NCBI RefSeq assembly: GCF_937884665.1
Contig: NZ_CAKZYF010000027.1
Coordinates: 1-64,000 of the forward strand
Direction: 5' to 3'
Length of the DNA: 64,000 nucleotides
Source: an uncultured Allomuricauda sp.
Lineage (GTDB): Bacteria; Bacteroidota; Bacteroidia; Flavobacteriales; Flavobacteriaceae
Below, one piece after another: positions 36,546 through 45,718 of this stretch. A model generated the notes under the pieces. The model had not been told where the DNA came from and did not search any database. It saw only the letters and a list, made by a program, of their open reading frames with translations. Position 1 is the first letter of the stretch. Every line of letters begins with the position of its first letter. The position numbers were made by a program, and so were the translations under genes.

Positions 36546-37562
36546 TTAAGCCCGGATTTTCTGTTCCCAGTCCCAAGCAGATTTCACCGCATCGTCCAAA
36601 GAGGATTCCGCTTTCCAACCTAAAACTGCGTTGGCCTTCTGGGTATCGGCATAAGCTTGAACTACATCGCCCGATCTGCGATCTGCGATGGTATACTTCA
36701 ACTTTTTACCGGATACGTTCTCAAAACTATGGATAACCTCAAGCACCGAACTGCCCCTACCGGTTCCCAGATTAAAAACTTCGTAGTTTTCCTTGTTTTC
36801 CTTTTCCAGTAACCGCTGAAGTGCTATCACGTGGGCTTTTGCCACGTCCACCACGTGGATATAATCCCGAATACAAGTGCCATCGTTGGTAGGATTATCG
36901 TTTCCGAATACCGAAAGCTGTTCCCGAAGACCTACCCCTGTTTGGGTGATGAAAGGAACCAGATTTTGGGGCACTCCAATGGGAAGTTCCCCTATATGCA
37001 CACTCGGATGGGCTCCAATAGGGTTAAAATAGCGGAGCGCTATGGCCGATAGTGAAGGATTGACATTACAGGTATCCCTGATAATCTCCTCCCCTACTTG
37101 TTTTGTATTTCCGTAGGGCGATTCCGCAGGTTTGACCGGAGCATCTTCCGTAATTGGCATTTTATCCGCTTGGCCATACACCGTGCAAGAGGAACTGAAA
37201 ATAAAACGGGCTTTCTCTTGTTTTGTCAACTCTTGGAGCATGTAGACCAATACACCCAAGTTATTTTCGTAATACAACAGAGGTTTGTCAACGCTCTCGC
37301 CAACCGCTTTTGAGGCCGCAAAATGTATTACCCCTTCGATATCCGCATGTTTGGCAAAAAAATCTTGGACCTTAGTTTTTTCCCGAAGGTCCATTTCTTC
37401 AAAAATTGCCTTTTTGCCCGTAATAGCTGTAATACCTTTCAGAACATCTTTGGATGAATTCGAAAGATTATCTATTATGACCACTTCAAAACCTTTGTTT
37501 TGAAGTTCAACGACGGTATGGGAACCGATAAATCCCAGACCTCCGGTGACTAAAATCTTCAT
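36546..37562 (-). CDS. galE: UDP-glucose 4-epimerase
   Basis: Extended short-chain dehydrogenase, 338 residues. NAD-binding VTGGLGFIGSHTVVEL at the N-terminus, catalytic YGNTK (YxxxK) at about residue 150 with the Ser/Thr in FSSSCTVYG, and substrate-binding NPIGAHPSVHIGE. Interconverts UDP-glucose and UDP-galactose for surface polysaccharide. Two bases downstream of the DegT-type aminotransferase. Confidence 0.94.
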   Translation of the reverse strand: MKILVTGGLGFIGSHTVVELQNKGFEVVIIDNLSNSSKDVLKGITAITGKKAIFEEMDLREKTKVQDFFAKHADIEGVIHFAASKAVGESVDKPLLYYENNLGVLVYMLQELTKQEKARFIFSSSCTVYGQADKMPITEDAPVKPAESPYGNTKQVGEEIIRDTCNVNPSLSAIALRYFNPIGAHPSVHIGELPIGVPQNLVPFITQTGVGLREQLSVFGNDNPTNDGTCIRDYIHVVDVAKAHVIALQRLLEKENKENYEVFNLGTGRGSSVLEVIHSFENVSGKKLKYTIADRRSGDVVQAYADTQKANAVLGWKAESSLDDAVKSAWDWEQKIRA

Positions 37563-37564
37563 AC

Positions 37565-38716
37565 TTATTTATTAACGAAATTCTTGATGAGCTTTGTAAT
37601 AAAATCAATTTGCCCATTATCCAGTTCAGTGTGCATGGGCAATGAAATGACTTCCTTGACCAATTGGTTCGTGGCAGTAAAATCTTCCTCCTTATATCTA
37701 GCGTCGGCATAGGCTTTCTGGCGATGTAAAGGAATGGGATAGTACACCCCAAAGGGAACGTTGTTTTCCGAAAGATGTTGCATCAAAGCATCCCTTTTTC
37801 CGTTTAAAATTCTTACAGTATACTGATGAAAAACATGGTTATCGCAAGCATCGGTTATACTATCATGACCTGTCACCTTGGGTAGCACAATGTTTTCCTG
37901 CCCTTTTAATCCATCAGAATACTTTTGCGCAGATGCCCTCCGCTTGGCATTGTATTCGTCCAATTTAGGAAGTTTGGCGTTCAATACCGCGGCTTGGATG
38001 GAGTCCAGTCGGGAATTTACACCTACCACATCATGATGGTATCGCTTGTACATACCATGGTTCACAATTCCACGGATGGTGTGGGCCAAATCATCATCAT
38101 CCGTGAAAATGGCGCCCCCATCCCCATAGCAGCCTAAATTCTTGGAGGGGAAAAATGAGGTGGCCGCCACATGCCCCAGTGTGCCCGCCTTTTGTTTTTG
38201 TCCATTTTTAGAGGTATAAACCGCCCCCATCGCCTGGGCATTATCTTCGATGATGTATAGATTATGTTTTTCTGCGATTTCCCGTATTGCTTCCATATTT
38301 GCGCATTGTCCAAATAGGTGTACTGGAACTATGGCTTTGGTTTTAGGGGTGATGGCTTTTTCGACCGCCACCGGGTCTATATTGAACGTATCAACTTCAA
38401 TATCGACCAAAACTGGAACCAAATTTAGAAGGGCTATTACCTCTACAGTGGCCGCAAAGGTAAAATCTACGGTAATTACCTCATCTCCTGGTTTGAGACC
38501 TAGTCCCATCATACAAATTTGTAACGCATCTGTACCATTTGCGCAAGGAATCACATGTTTTACGCCGAGATAGTTTTCCAAGCTGCTTTGAAACTCCTTC
38601 ACCATAGGACCATTAATGAAGGCAGAAGAATTTAAAACCTCTTCGATAGAGGTATCAACTTCGCTCTTTATCCCCTCATATTGACCCTTAAGGTCAACCA
38701 TTTGTATTTTTTTCAT
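37565..38716 (-). CDS. DegT/DnrJ/EryC1/StrS-family sugar aminotransferase
   Basis: 383 residues. PLP lysine in TSFFPSKNLGCYGDGGAIF, HLFGQCANMEAI and DNAQAMGAVY contacts, and C-terminal YPIPLHRQKAY. Closest in pattern to WbpE/WlbC enzymes that aminate UDP-2-acetamido-3-keto-glucuronate for O-antigen, but specificity cannot be read from sequence. Operon with galE; divergent from waaA. Confidence 0.9.
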   Translation of the reverse strand: MKKIQMVDLKGQYEGIKSEVDTSIEEVLNSSAFINGPMVKEFQSSLENYLGVKHVIPCANGTDALQICMMGLGLKPGDEVITVDFTFAATVEVIALLNLVPVLVDIEVDTFNIDPVAVEKAITPKTKAIVPVHLFGQCANMEAIREIAEKHNLYIIEDNAQAMGAVYTSKNGQKQKAGTLGHVAATSFFPSKNLGCYGDGGAIFTDDDDLAHTIRGIVNHGMYKRYHHDVVGVNSRLDSIQAAVLNAKLPKLDEYNAKRRASAQKYSDGLKGQENIVLPKVTGHDSITDACDNHVFHQYTVRILNGKRDALMQHLSENNVPFGVYYPIPLHRQKAYADARYKEEDFTATNQLVKEVISLPMHTELDNGQIDFITKLIKNFVNK

Positions 38717-38748
38717 CAGTCTGCTTTTTCGTGCAAAATTAAGAAATA

Positions 38749-40041
38749 ATGACAGAGCGTCCTCCTAATACGGAAAGAATGTATTTTAGCGAAAACAACG
38801 GTTTGGTATATTTCATTTATAACCTTCTCACTGTATTGGTCTGGCCCTTTTTAAAGATCATTGGGCTTTTTAACGCCAAGATACGCTTGTTTGTTACTGG
38901 AAGACAACAGGTTTTTCAGATACTTGAAACCCAAATCGATCTGAACGATAAAGTTATTTGGCTGCACGCGGCTTCCTTGGGCGAATATGAACAAGGACTC
39001 CCCATTTTGGAACAACTGAAAAAGGAGTTCCCTGCATTCAAAATCTTGCTTACTTTCTTTTCCCCTTCTGGTTTTGAAGTTAAAAAAAATAGCGCCCCAG
39101 CTGATGTAATCACCTACCTGCCTCTCGATTCCAGGGCAAATGCTGAAAGATTTGTAGAACTTGTACATCCTGCGTTGGCCATTTTCATTAAGTATGAAGT
39201 GTGGCCCAATCATTTAAGAGCGCTTCAAAAAAGAGGAATTCCCAGCCTTTTGGTCTCTGCTCTGTTCTTGAAACGACAGATTTATTTTAAATGGTACGGC
39301 GGATTTATGCGCAATAGCTTACAGGCGTTCCATCATTTTTTTGTGCAGGATAAAAATGCAATGGACCTGCTTCAATCCATTCATATTACTAATGTGACCG
39401 TTAGCGGTGATACACGATTTGATAGAGTTTCCGAAATCCTGAAAAAGAACAATCGTTTGGATTTTATGGAAGCGTTCAAACAGGATAAGATTTGCATTGT
39501 GGCAGGCAGTACCTGGCCGGAGGATGAAAAAATCTTGGTCCCTTATTTAAATTCGGCCCCAAAATTCTTGAGATTCGTTATTGCCCCGCATACCATGAAA
39601 CCTTCACACATGGAGAAATTGATACGGGCGATCTCAAAACCGGTCATAAAGTATTCTGAATTGGGAACCACGACCCTTGATGGAATGGACATTCTTATCA
39701 TTGATACCATAGGCATGCTTACCAAGATATACAGCTACGCGGATGTCGCCTATGTTGGAGGTGGTTTTGCCACTGGGCTCCATAATACCTTGGAACCCGC
39801 AGTTTATGGTATTCCTGTTGTTATCGGCCCAAAATATGAAGGTTTCAAGGAGGCGGAAGAACTGGTGGCAAGGCGGGGAATTTTACCAATCAGCGATACC
39901 ACAACCTTTTCAAATACCATGTCCCGCTTATTGAACGACCCTTCTTTACGGGCCAAAATGGGAGAAATCAATACCCGGTATATTCAAAAAAATCAAGGTG
40001 CCACCCAAGGTGTTATGGAGCATGTCCGAACCATTCTTTAA
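38749..40041 (+). CDS. waaA: 3-deoxy-D-manno-octulosonic acid (Kdo) transferase
   Basis: GT30 glycosyltransferase adding Kdo to lipid A. A membrane anchor (VYFIYNLLTVLVWPFLKIIGL) is followed by WLHAASLGEYEQGLPIL, the VSGDTRFDRV stretch, VAGSTWPEDE and AYVGGGFATGLHNTLEPAVYGIPVVIGP. 430 residues; the real start may be the Met at residue 11, closer to the anchor. Confidence 0.94.
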   Translation: MTERPPNTERMYFSENNGLVYFIYNLLTVLVWPFLKIIGLFNAKIRLFVTGRQQVFQILETQIDLNDKVIWLHAASLGEYEQGLPILEQLKKEFPAFKILLTFFSPSGFEVKKNSAPADVITYLPLDSRANAERFVELVHPALAIFIKYEVWPNHLRALQKRGIPSLLVSALFLKRQIYFKWYGGFMRNSLQAFHHFFVQDKNAMDLLQSIHITNVTVSGDTRFDRVSEILKKNNRLDFMEAFKQDKICIVAGSTWPEDEKILVPYLNSAPKFLRFVIAPHTMKPSHMEKLIRAISKPVIKYSELGTTTLDGMDILIIDTIGMLTKIYSYADVAYVGGGFATGLHNTLEPAVYGIPVVIGPKYEGFKEAEELVARRGILPISDTTTFSNTMSRLLNDPSLRAKMGEINTRYIQKNQGATQGVMEHVRTIL

Positions 40042-40075
40042 TTTTCCTTAGTTTTAAATACGGCAACCCCTCTAT

Positions 40076-41432
40076 ATGAAACAAAAAATTTTATGGATTG
40101 CCATCATCGTGGCCCTTGCAGGATTTCTTTTTGGTTTTGATGCAGCCGTTATCTCTGGTGTCAACTCTTTTTGGTTTTGATACTGTGGTAATCTCAGGTG
40201 CGGACAAAAAGCTGCAGGAACTTTGGGGTTCTTCAGATACATTCCACGGACTGGTAGTTATGGGCATGGCCTTATGGGGAACCGTCATTGGCGCTATTTT
40301 TGGAGCGATCCCGACAGATAAACTGGGCCGAAAGAAAACACTTATTTGGATCGGTGTACTGTATTCCATTTCGGCAGTCGGTTCTGCCCTTACCCATGAC
40401 CCTATCAGTTTTGCCATTTTTAGATTTGTGGGAGGTCTTGGCGTAGGTGCTTCCACCATTGCTGCTCCTGCCTATATTTCGGAAATAGCCCCTGCAAAGA
40501 ATCGGGGAAAATTGGTGGGTATGTACCAATTCAACATTGTTCTTGGAATTTTAGTGGCCTACATGTCCAATTATCTTTTGAGCGGTATAAGCGAACAAGA
40601 CTGGAGATTCATGTTGGGCGCTGAGGCAATTCCAGCACTTGTTTATACCATTTTGGTGCTTTATGTTCCGAAAAGCCCGCGTTGGCTCGTGGTCCAAAAG
40701 AGATATGACGAAGCGGAACGTGTGGTTCAATCGCTAGGATTGGATTTTGGATTGGATGATTTAAAAAGCGAGGTAAACACGATAGGTTCCAAAGGATCCA
40801 AGGAAACTATTTTCATGAAAAAATACCGTCTTCCATTGATACTGGCTTTTTTAATCGCTTTTTTTAATCAATGGTCCGGTATAAACGCCTTCTTGTACTA
40901 TGCCCCCCGTATCTTTGAATTGGCGGGGTTGGGGGAGAGCACCGCACTGCTCAGCAGTATCGGTATCGGTGCCACCAATCTGGTATTTACCTTAATCGGA
41001 ATCTATCTTATCGATAGATTGGGCAGGAAACAACTTATGTACTTTGGGTCTATCGGATACATTATATCTCTTGCTTTGGTCTCCGCCGCATTTTTCTTCA
41101 ATTGGACGGGTATGTCCGTCCCCCTATTTTTGTTCGTTTTCATTGCCTCGCATGCCATAGGCCAGGGTGCTGTGATTTGGGTATTCATTTCGGAAGTCTT
41201 TCCCAATCATTTACGGGGGGCAGGCCAAGCTTTTGGCTGCTCTACCCACTGGGTGCTGGCCGCACTGATTCCATCATTTGTCCCTTTCCTTTTTGGTACT
41301 ATAGGACCGGGAATCGTATTCGGTTTTTTTGCTTTTATGATGGTCCTGCAGCTGTGCTGGGTATTTCTAATGATGCCCGAAACCAAGGGCATGAGCCTAG
41401 AGGATTTGGGGAGGCAGCTCAGTGCAAAGTGA
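40076..41432 (+). pseudogene. MFS sugar porter, frameshifted near the N-terminus
   Basis: Sugar transporter of the SP/MFS family with 12 TM helices, an IPTDKLGRKKTLIW loop, PKSPRWLV and PETKGMSLEDLG. The true N-terminus MKQKILWIAIIVALAGFLFGFD starts at 40076 and runs into a TGA at 40178, because a second LFGFD-x3-VISG block lies 40 nt after the first in the +1 frame. Removing 40 nt restores a perfect reading frame. The track ORF from 40098 has an untypical N-terminus and starts at TTG. A +1 slip on TTT TGA would also join the frames. Probably inactive unless that slip occurs. Confidence 0.75.
40127..40181 (+). repeat. Imperfect 40-nt direct repeat inside the sugar porter gene
   Basis: CTTTTTGGTTTTGAT occurs at 40127-40141 and 40167-40181. 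The bases after each copy code for FDAAVISGVN and FDTVVISGAD, similar but clearly diverged, so this is not a fresh perfect duplication; recombination with a related porter gene would explain it. Confidence 0.85.
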
Positions 41433-41547
41433 CCTTGAGCGAATTCGATACCTTATGCGCCCAAAACCTGACCTTTGGTCGAATAATGAAGGTGGGGCCA
41501 TAATCCATAACTAAATAATTCCTTACATTGTTGGAAATTACACTATT

Positions 41548-41676
41548 ATGAGTGATGGAATTTCTTTTGGCAACAAAATGCTAGTGGGATTTTTACGCCT
41601 TATGGTATTCGTTTTGGTTATTATACTTTTAGCGATTCCCCTTTGTATTTTGCTTGATTTTCTTGGACTTCTGTAA
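41548..41676 (+). CDS. Possible small membrane protein (42 aa)
   Basis: ATG to TAA open frame, too short for the ORF track: MSDGISFGNKMLVGFLRLMV followed by a hydrophobic VLVIILLAIPLCILLDFLGLL. One TM helix. It occupies the 274-nt space between the sugar porter and a convergent lipoprotein gene. Coding status rests only on hydrophobicity and position. Confidence 0.4.
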   Translation: MSDGISFGNKMLVGFLRLMVFVLVIILLAIPLCILLDFLGLL

Positions 41677-41706
41677 TTTCAGAAAGTCGTTCAACCTCAA
41701 AGAAAA

Positions 41707-42333
41707 TCAAAACAGTATTTCTTCTTTTTGCATGGTATCCTGTATGACTTTTATGTAGGAATCGATGGTTTTTTCCAACTTAACCGGTTCGGCTACGTTG
41801 ATATTGCCCCTCCATATCAAAGCCCGCTCCTTTTCCAAGCATATACAGTATAATGAGGTTTCTGCGGTATAGATTTTGAAGGTCTCATAATAGTCTGAAT
41901 CATAATAAACGTTCTGGTTGCTCAAGTAGTCATTGCTGAATTGGGTATACAGGTTGTCAATATTACTTATACGCTGTCTGAATGTTTCCCTGTTCTCGGA
42001 TCCAATGATTTTGGTCAGCAGAATAGCATCAAAACCTTGGGCCAAGAGATTTTGTTCCACTTGATCCAAATCAGCCTCAGTTTTTTCAGAAGCAGTAAAT
42101 GCCTTATCAAATAACTCCATACTCTTTTCCGCTTCAAAACCCTTACTTCGCAAGGCATCGCGTAAACGGGTCTCAAAAGCCGTCCTCACCTCTTCATCCT
42201 GTGTCATTCCGACCACCAAGACTTTGTATACCTGATAATCGTCAGCTTCAGGACTTTTCCAAGAACTTATCAGTTTAGGGGCCGCGCATCCCAAAAACAG
42301 CAGCGATGCGGTAAAGAGGAACAAATATTTCAT
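41707..42333 (-). CDS. Lipoprotein of unknown function
   Basis: 208 residues. Signal peptide with lipobox LFLGC, then APKLISSWKSPEADDYQVYKVLVVGMTQDEEVRTAFETRLRDALRSKGF, a DUF4136/CsgG-like N-terminal fold pattern (a strand, then an amphipathic helix). The C-terminus has ETSLYCICLEKERALIWRGNINV. Thirty-three bases downstream of hpf, so it may be read from the hpf promoter. Confidence 0.75.
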   Translation of the reverse strand: MKYLFLFTASLLFLGCAAPKLISSWKSPEADDYQVYKVLVVGMTQDEEVRTAFETRLRDALRSKGFEAEKSMELFDKAFTASEKTEADLDQVEQNLLAQGFDAILLTKIIGSENRETFRQRISNIDNLYTQFSNDYLSNQNVYYDSDYYETFKIYTAETSLYCICLEKERALIWRGNINVAEPVKLEKTIDSYIKVIQDTMQKEEILF

Positions 42334-42366
42334 GGTCGTGGTTTTATTTTTAGTTCAAGTTTCCTA

Positions 42367-42666
42367 TCAATGTCTAGCAAACACTTCCTGTCTTTTCTCA
42401 AGCTGTCTCTTTAATTCGTTGATCGTTTCGGCCATGGCCTTTTCAAAATTATCGGTATCCGCTTTCGCAAAAAGTCTGGGTCCAGGAGCACTTAGTTCAA
42501 TCTCGCAGACTTTACCTGCACCTCTTTTATCATTTTCTTCTTTAAAGAGCACGTTTGCCTTAATCAACCATTGATATTTATGGGAAAGTCTTTCCAACTT
42601 CTTTAAAAGAAGTTGGCTCAAGGACTCACTCGTGCTCATTTTTTGATACTGGATATTGACTACCAT
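42367..42666 (-). CDS. hpf: Ribosome hibernation promoting factor (short HPF/RaiA family)
   Basis: Starts at MVVNIQYQKM (42666), after the promoter; the track start would lie inside the promoter. 99 residues, matching short HPF. Core pattern: SQLLLKKLERLSHKYQ, VLFKEENDKRGAGKVCEIELSAPGPRLFAKADTDNFEKAMAETINEL. Binds the 30S subunit and shuts it down in poor growth. Preceded by a Crp/Fnr-type operator and a perfect -7 element. Confidence 0.92.
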   Translation of the reverse strand: MVVNIQYQKMSTSESLSQLLLKKLERLSHKYQWLIKANVLFKEENDKRGAGKVCEIELSAPGPRLFAKADTDNFEKAMAETINELKRQLEKRQEVFARH

Positions 42667-42689
42667 ATTTTGATTTTTTAATTTATTCT

Positions 42690-42732
42690 CAAAGCTAATC
42701 CAGTACGTTCCCAAAAGAAATGACAATTGTCA
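42690..42732 (-). promoter_or_regulatory. Crp/Fnr-type class II promoter of hpf
   Basis: Operator TGACAATTGTCA at 42721-42732; on the minus strand the -7 element TAGCTTTG starts at 42697, 29.5 nt from the operator centre. Both elements are perfect. Confidence 0.75.
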
Positions 42733-42744
42733 GCTTTGTTTGCT

Positions 42745-44049
42745 TCAGCCTAAGAAGAAGGGCTGGCCCGTACTCTGCAGGACCGAAAACCAAAACTCAC
42801 TTTCCAAATCTATTTTTTTTCTTTTTTTCGTTACTTCGGAAATAGGCATATAAACAAATTGATTGTTCACTTTGCTCACCACAAAACGGGTTTTTCCCGC
42901 CATGGCGCCATGTACCGCATGATAGGCCAATCTGCTACAATACACGCTATCACTGGAATTGGCCGGAGCACTTCGAATGATGTAGCTGGGGTCAATATAT
43001 TTAACAGTAACCTGGATATCATCAAAGTACAACTTTATTTTCTCCATAAGATAACGTCCAATATCCTGATGTTGGATGTTTCCTGAAGCATCTTTAACAA
43101 CATCCCTTTTTTCGAATAGGTGCTGCCCAGCACCCTCTGCGACCACGATTACAGCATGTCTCTTTTGCGATAAGCGTTGGCGAAGTGCCTCTAGAAAACC
43201 GTTTGGACCTTCCAATTTAAAATCCATTTCTGGTATCAATACAAAATTGACGACCGGCATGGCCAAAGCAGCAGAGGCAGCGATAAAACCACTATCCCTT
43301 CCCATCAACTTAATGATAGATACACCGTTGAAAGCGCCTGCTGCCTCATTATGGGCATCACGGAGTATGGAGCCGGACACATCAAAAGAGGTTTCAAATC
43401 CAAAGGACTTATCAATAATGTCAATATCGTTGTCTATGGTCTTGGGAATTCCAACAACGGCAATATCCAGACCTTTTCTCGAAATTTCCTCGCCTATGGC
43501 ATCCACCCCTTTCAGGGTCCCGTCACCTCCAATGGCGAAGAGAATGTCAATCTTGTTCTTTACCAAGGTATTGACCATCACAGAAACCTTCTGGGCCCCT
43601 CTTGAAGAACCAAGAAAGGTTCCTCCAAATTGATGGATATCCTTCACCTTTTCTGGTGTCAAATGGATGAAGCCATGCCCCTTTTCAGGATTTAAACCTT
43701 CATACCCATAGGGTATGCCCAAAATCTTTTGTATATCATAAAAATAGTGGAGCGCCATTACAATCCCCCGAATAACATTGTTGATTCCAGGGCAGAGTCC
43801 TCCACAAGTGACTATGGCGGCCGTTGTTTTGTCCGTATCAAAAAATAGATGTTGCCGGGGTCCTGCTTTTTCCAAACAAACGGGATTCAGGCCCTGTTCC
43901 AAACAACGACTGTAGTTATCATTTGAAAGGTCCAAAACGAATTTCTCCCGCTCATCCACAAAATTGAAAATATTATCTCCCCTGACCGTACTTAGCTCCA
44001 GGGGAGATACATATTTTGGGATACCTAAATTCCTGTTCTGAAACTCCAT
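42745..44049 (-). CDS. pfkA: ATP-type 6-phosphofructokinase
   Basis: 434 residues from MEFQNR (44049); the track start at 44061 is a TTG. Group II/III-like long PFK: TCGGLCPGINNVIRG, FAIGGDGTLKG with Gly at the position that selects ATP over pyrophosphate, GIPKTIDNDI catalytic loop and MGRDSGFIAA. Starts 24 nt after pckA, so the last gene of the usp-SLC13-pckA-pfkA series. Confidence 0.92.
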   Translation of the reverse strand: MEFQNRNLGIPKYVSPLELSTVRGDNIFNFVDEREKFVLDLSNDNYSRCLEQGLNPVCLEKAGPRQHLFFDTDKTTAAIVTCGGLCPGINNVIRGIVMALHYFYDIQKILGIPYGYEGLNPEKGHGFIHLTPEKVKDIHQFGGTFLGSSRGAQKVSVMVNTLVKNKIDILFAIGGDGTLKGVDAIGEEISRKGLDIAVVGIPKTIDNDIDIIDKSFGFETSFDVSGSILRDAHNEAAGAFNGVSIIKLMGRDSGFIAASAALAMPVVNFVLIPEMDFKLEGPNGFLEALRQRLSQKRHAVIVVAEGAGQHLFEKRDVVKDASGNIQHQDIGRYLMEKIKLYFDDIQVTVKYIDPSYIIRSAPANSSDSVYCSRLAYHAVHGAMAGKTRFVVSKVNNQFVYMPISEVTKKRKKIDLESEFWFSVLQSTGQPFFLG

Positions 44050-44073
44050 ATTCCCTAGCAAATGCTATTTTGG

Positions 44074-45702
44074 TTAAAAGACTTCATTTAAATTATGATG
44101 TGAGTCTATCAACGGTCCTCCATTCAGGATTTCCTCTGACGCCTCACTCGCGAATTTATCAAAATTTATGTGGAACGAATGCGCCAATTGAATGGCTTTG
44201 CTCACATAGGCCCCTTTTTGTAACCAAGTATTCATGGGGTCTAACATTTCAGAGGGAACACCTGGGCAATATTTAGGCATGTAAAGTCCAAAAATGGGAT
44301 GAGGCTCAAAATCGACATCATTTAACTTGTCCTCTAAAATGGCAGAAATCATGGCTCTGGTATATTTCAATTTAATTCGAGAGCCAACTCCGTAAGGGCC
44401 TCCGCTCCATCCCGTGTTTATCAACCAGACCTTTACCCCGGCCTCGGTCATTTTTTTACTTAACATTTCTGCATAGACCGCAGGGTGCAATGGCATGAAG
44501 GGTTCTCCAAAACAGGCAGAAAATGAAGGTACAGGCTCATTGATACCCGCTTCTGTACCCGCTACTTTGGCGGTATATCCTGAAATAAAATGATACGCGG
44601 CCTGGCCTGGCGTCAATTTAGAGACAGGGGGCAAAACTCCAAATGCGTCACAAGTCAAAAAAAAGATATTCTTAGGGTTGGAAGCGTAAGAAGGTACCTG
44701 GATATTATCGATATGCTCCAAAGGATAACTTACCCTTGTATTTTGTGTTATAGAACTGTCAAAATAATCTACCTCCTTGGTTTCTCCCTTAAAAACTACA
44801 TTCTCCAACAGGGCCCCGGGTCTAATGGCGCGATAAATATCGGGTTCCTTTTCTTCTGTAAGGTCTATCACTTTGGCATAACAACCCCCTTCAAAGTTGA
44901 AAATGGTATTTTCCGAAGTCCAGCCGTGCTCATCATCCCCAATCAGTTTTCTATCTGGATCTGCTGAGAGCGTGGTCTTGCCCGTTCCCGATAGTCCAAA
45001 ATAAATGGCCGTATCTCCATTTTTGCCCACATTGGCAGAGCAGTGCATGGGCAGAACATTTTTTTCGACCGGTAAAATAAGATTCAAGGCGGTAAAAACT
45101 CCTTTTTTCATTTCCCCGGGATATTCGGAACCTCCGACCAGGGCTATCTTACGAGTATAGTTCAGAATAGAGAAGTTTCCAGCAATAATTCCGAATTCCT
45201 CCGGATTTGGGGCTTCGTATCCTGGAGCGCAAATCACAAGCCATTGTTCTTCAAAGTTTTTCAGTTCCTTTTCATTAAGACGGATGAACATGTTCTTGAT
45301 GAAATAGTTGGACCAGGGAAACTCTGTTATAGTCCTTACGTTCATGCGATATCTTGGTTCTGAGCAAACAGCAGCATCCCTCACATAAATCTCTTTCCCA
45401 GATAGATATTTTATCACTTCGTTGTAAAGCTTGTCAAAATTCATTGGCGAAATGGCCTTGTTGATACGACCCCACCAAATCTTGTCCTTTGTATAGTCAT
45501 CCTTTACCAAGAACCGGTCCTTCGGGGAACGACCTGTGAATTTTCCGGTATTGATACTCAATGTTCCGTTTTCTGTCTCTTTGCCCATACCTTTTTCAAC
45601 TGTGATTTGTTGAAGGATTTCAGCATCTAAGTTCCAATGCGCGGTCACATCCTGTAGACCGTACTTGGTTAAATCATTTGTTTTTTCCATAACTTGACTC
45701 AT
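44074..45702 (-). CDS. pckA: Phosphoenolpyruvate carboxykinase (ATP)
   Basis: 542 residues. P-loop and metal site in GLSGTGKTTLSADPDRKLIGDDEHGW, plus FTGRSPKDRFLVKD and HCSANVG. Interconverts oxaloacetate + ATP and PEP + CO2 + ADP. In Bacteroidota growing without much oxygen it can run toward oxaloacetate and yield ATP; which direction applies here is unknown. 17 nt after the SLC13 transporter gene. Confidence 0.96.
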   Translation of the reverse strand: MSQVMEKTNDLTKYGLQDVTAHWNLDAEILQQITVEKGMGKETENGTLSINTGKFTGRSPKDRFLVKDDYTKDKIWWGRINKAISPMNFDKLYNEVIKYLSGKEIYVRDAAVCSEPRYRMNVRTITEFPWSNYFIKNMFIRLNEKELKNFEEQWLVICAPGYEAPNPEEFGIIAGNFSILNYTRKIALVGGSEYPGEMKKGVFTALNLILPVEKNVLPMHCSANVGKNGDTAIYFGLSGTGKTTLSADPDRKLIGDDEHGWTSENTIFNFEGGCYAKVIDLTEEKEPDIYRAIRPGALLENVVFKGETKEVDYFDSSITQNTRVSYPLEHIDNIQVPSYASNPKNIFFLTCDAFGVLPPVSKLTPGQAAYHFISGYTAKVAGTEAGINEPVPSFSACFGEPFMPLHPAVYAEMLSKKMTEAGVKVWLINTGWSGGPYGVGSRIKLKYTRAMISAILEDKLNDVDFEPHPIFGLYMPKYCPGVPSEMLDPMNTWLQKGAYVSKAIQLAHSFHINFDKFASEASEEILNGGPLIDSHHNLNEVF

Positions 45703-45718
45703 AACTAGTGTTTTAAGA

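Noticed and set aside
40098-40180. TTG at 40098 as the start of the sugar porter
   Set aside because: It reads the first repeat in the wrong frame and gives an N-terminus unlike any porter; the correct N-terminus is in the frame starting at 40076.
43076-43633. 185-aa plus-strand ORF opposite pfkA
   Set aside because: Shadow of the conserved phosphofructokinase core.
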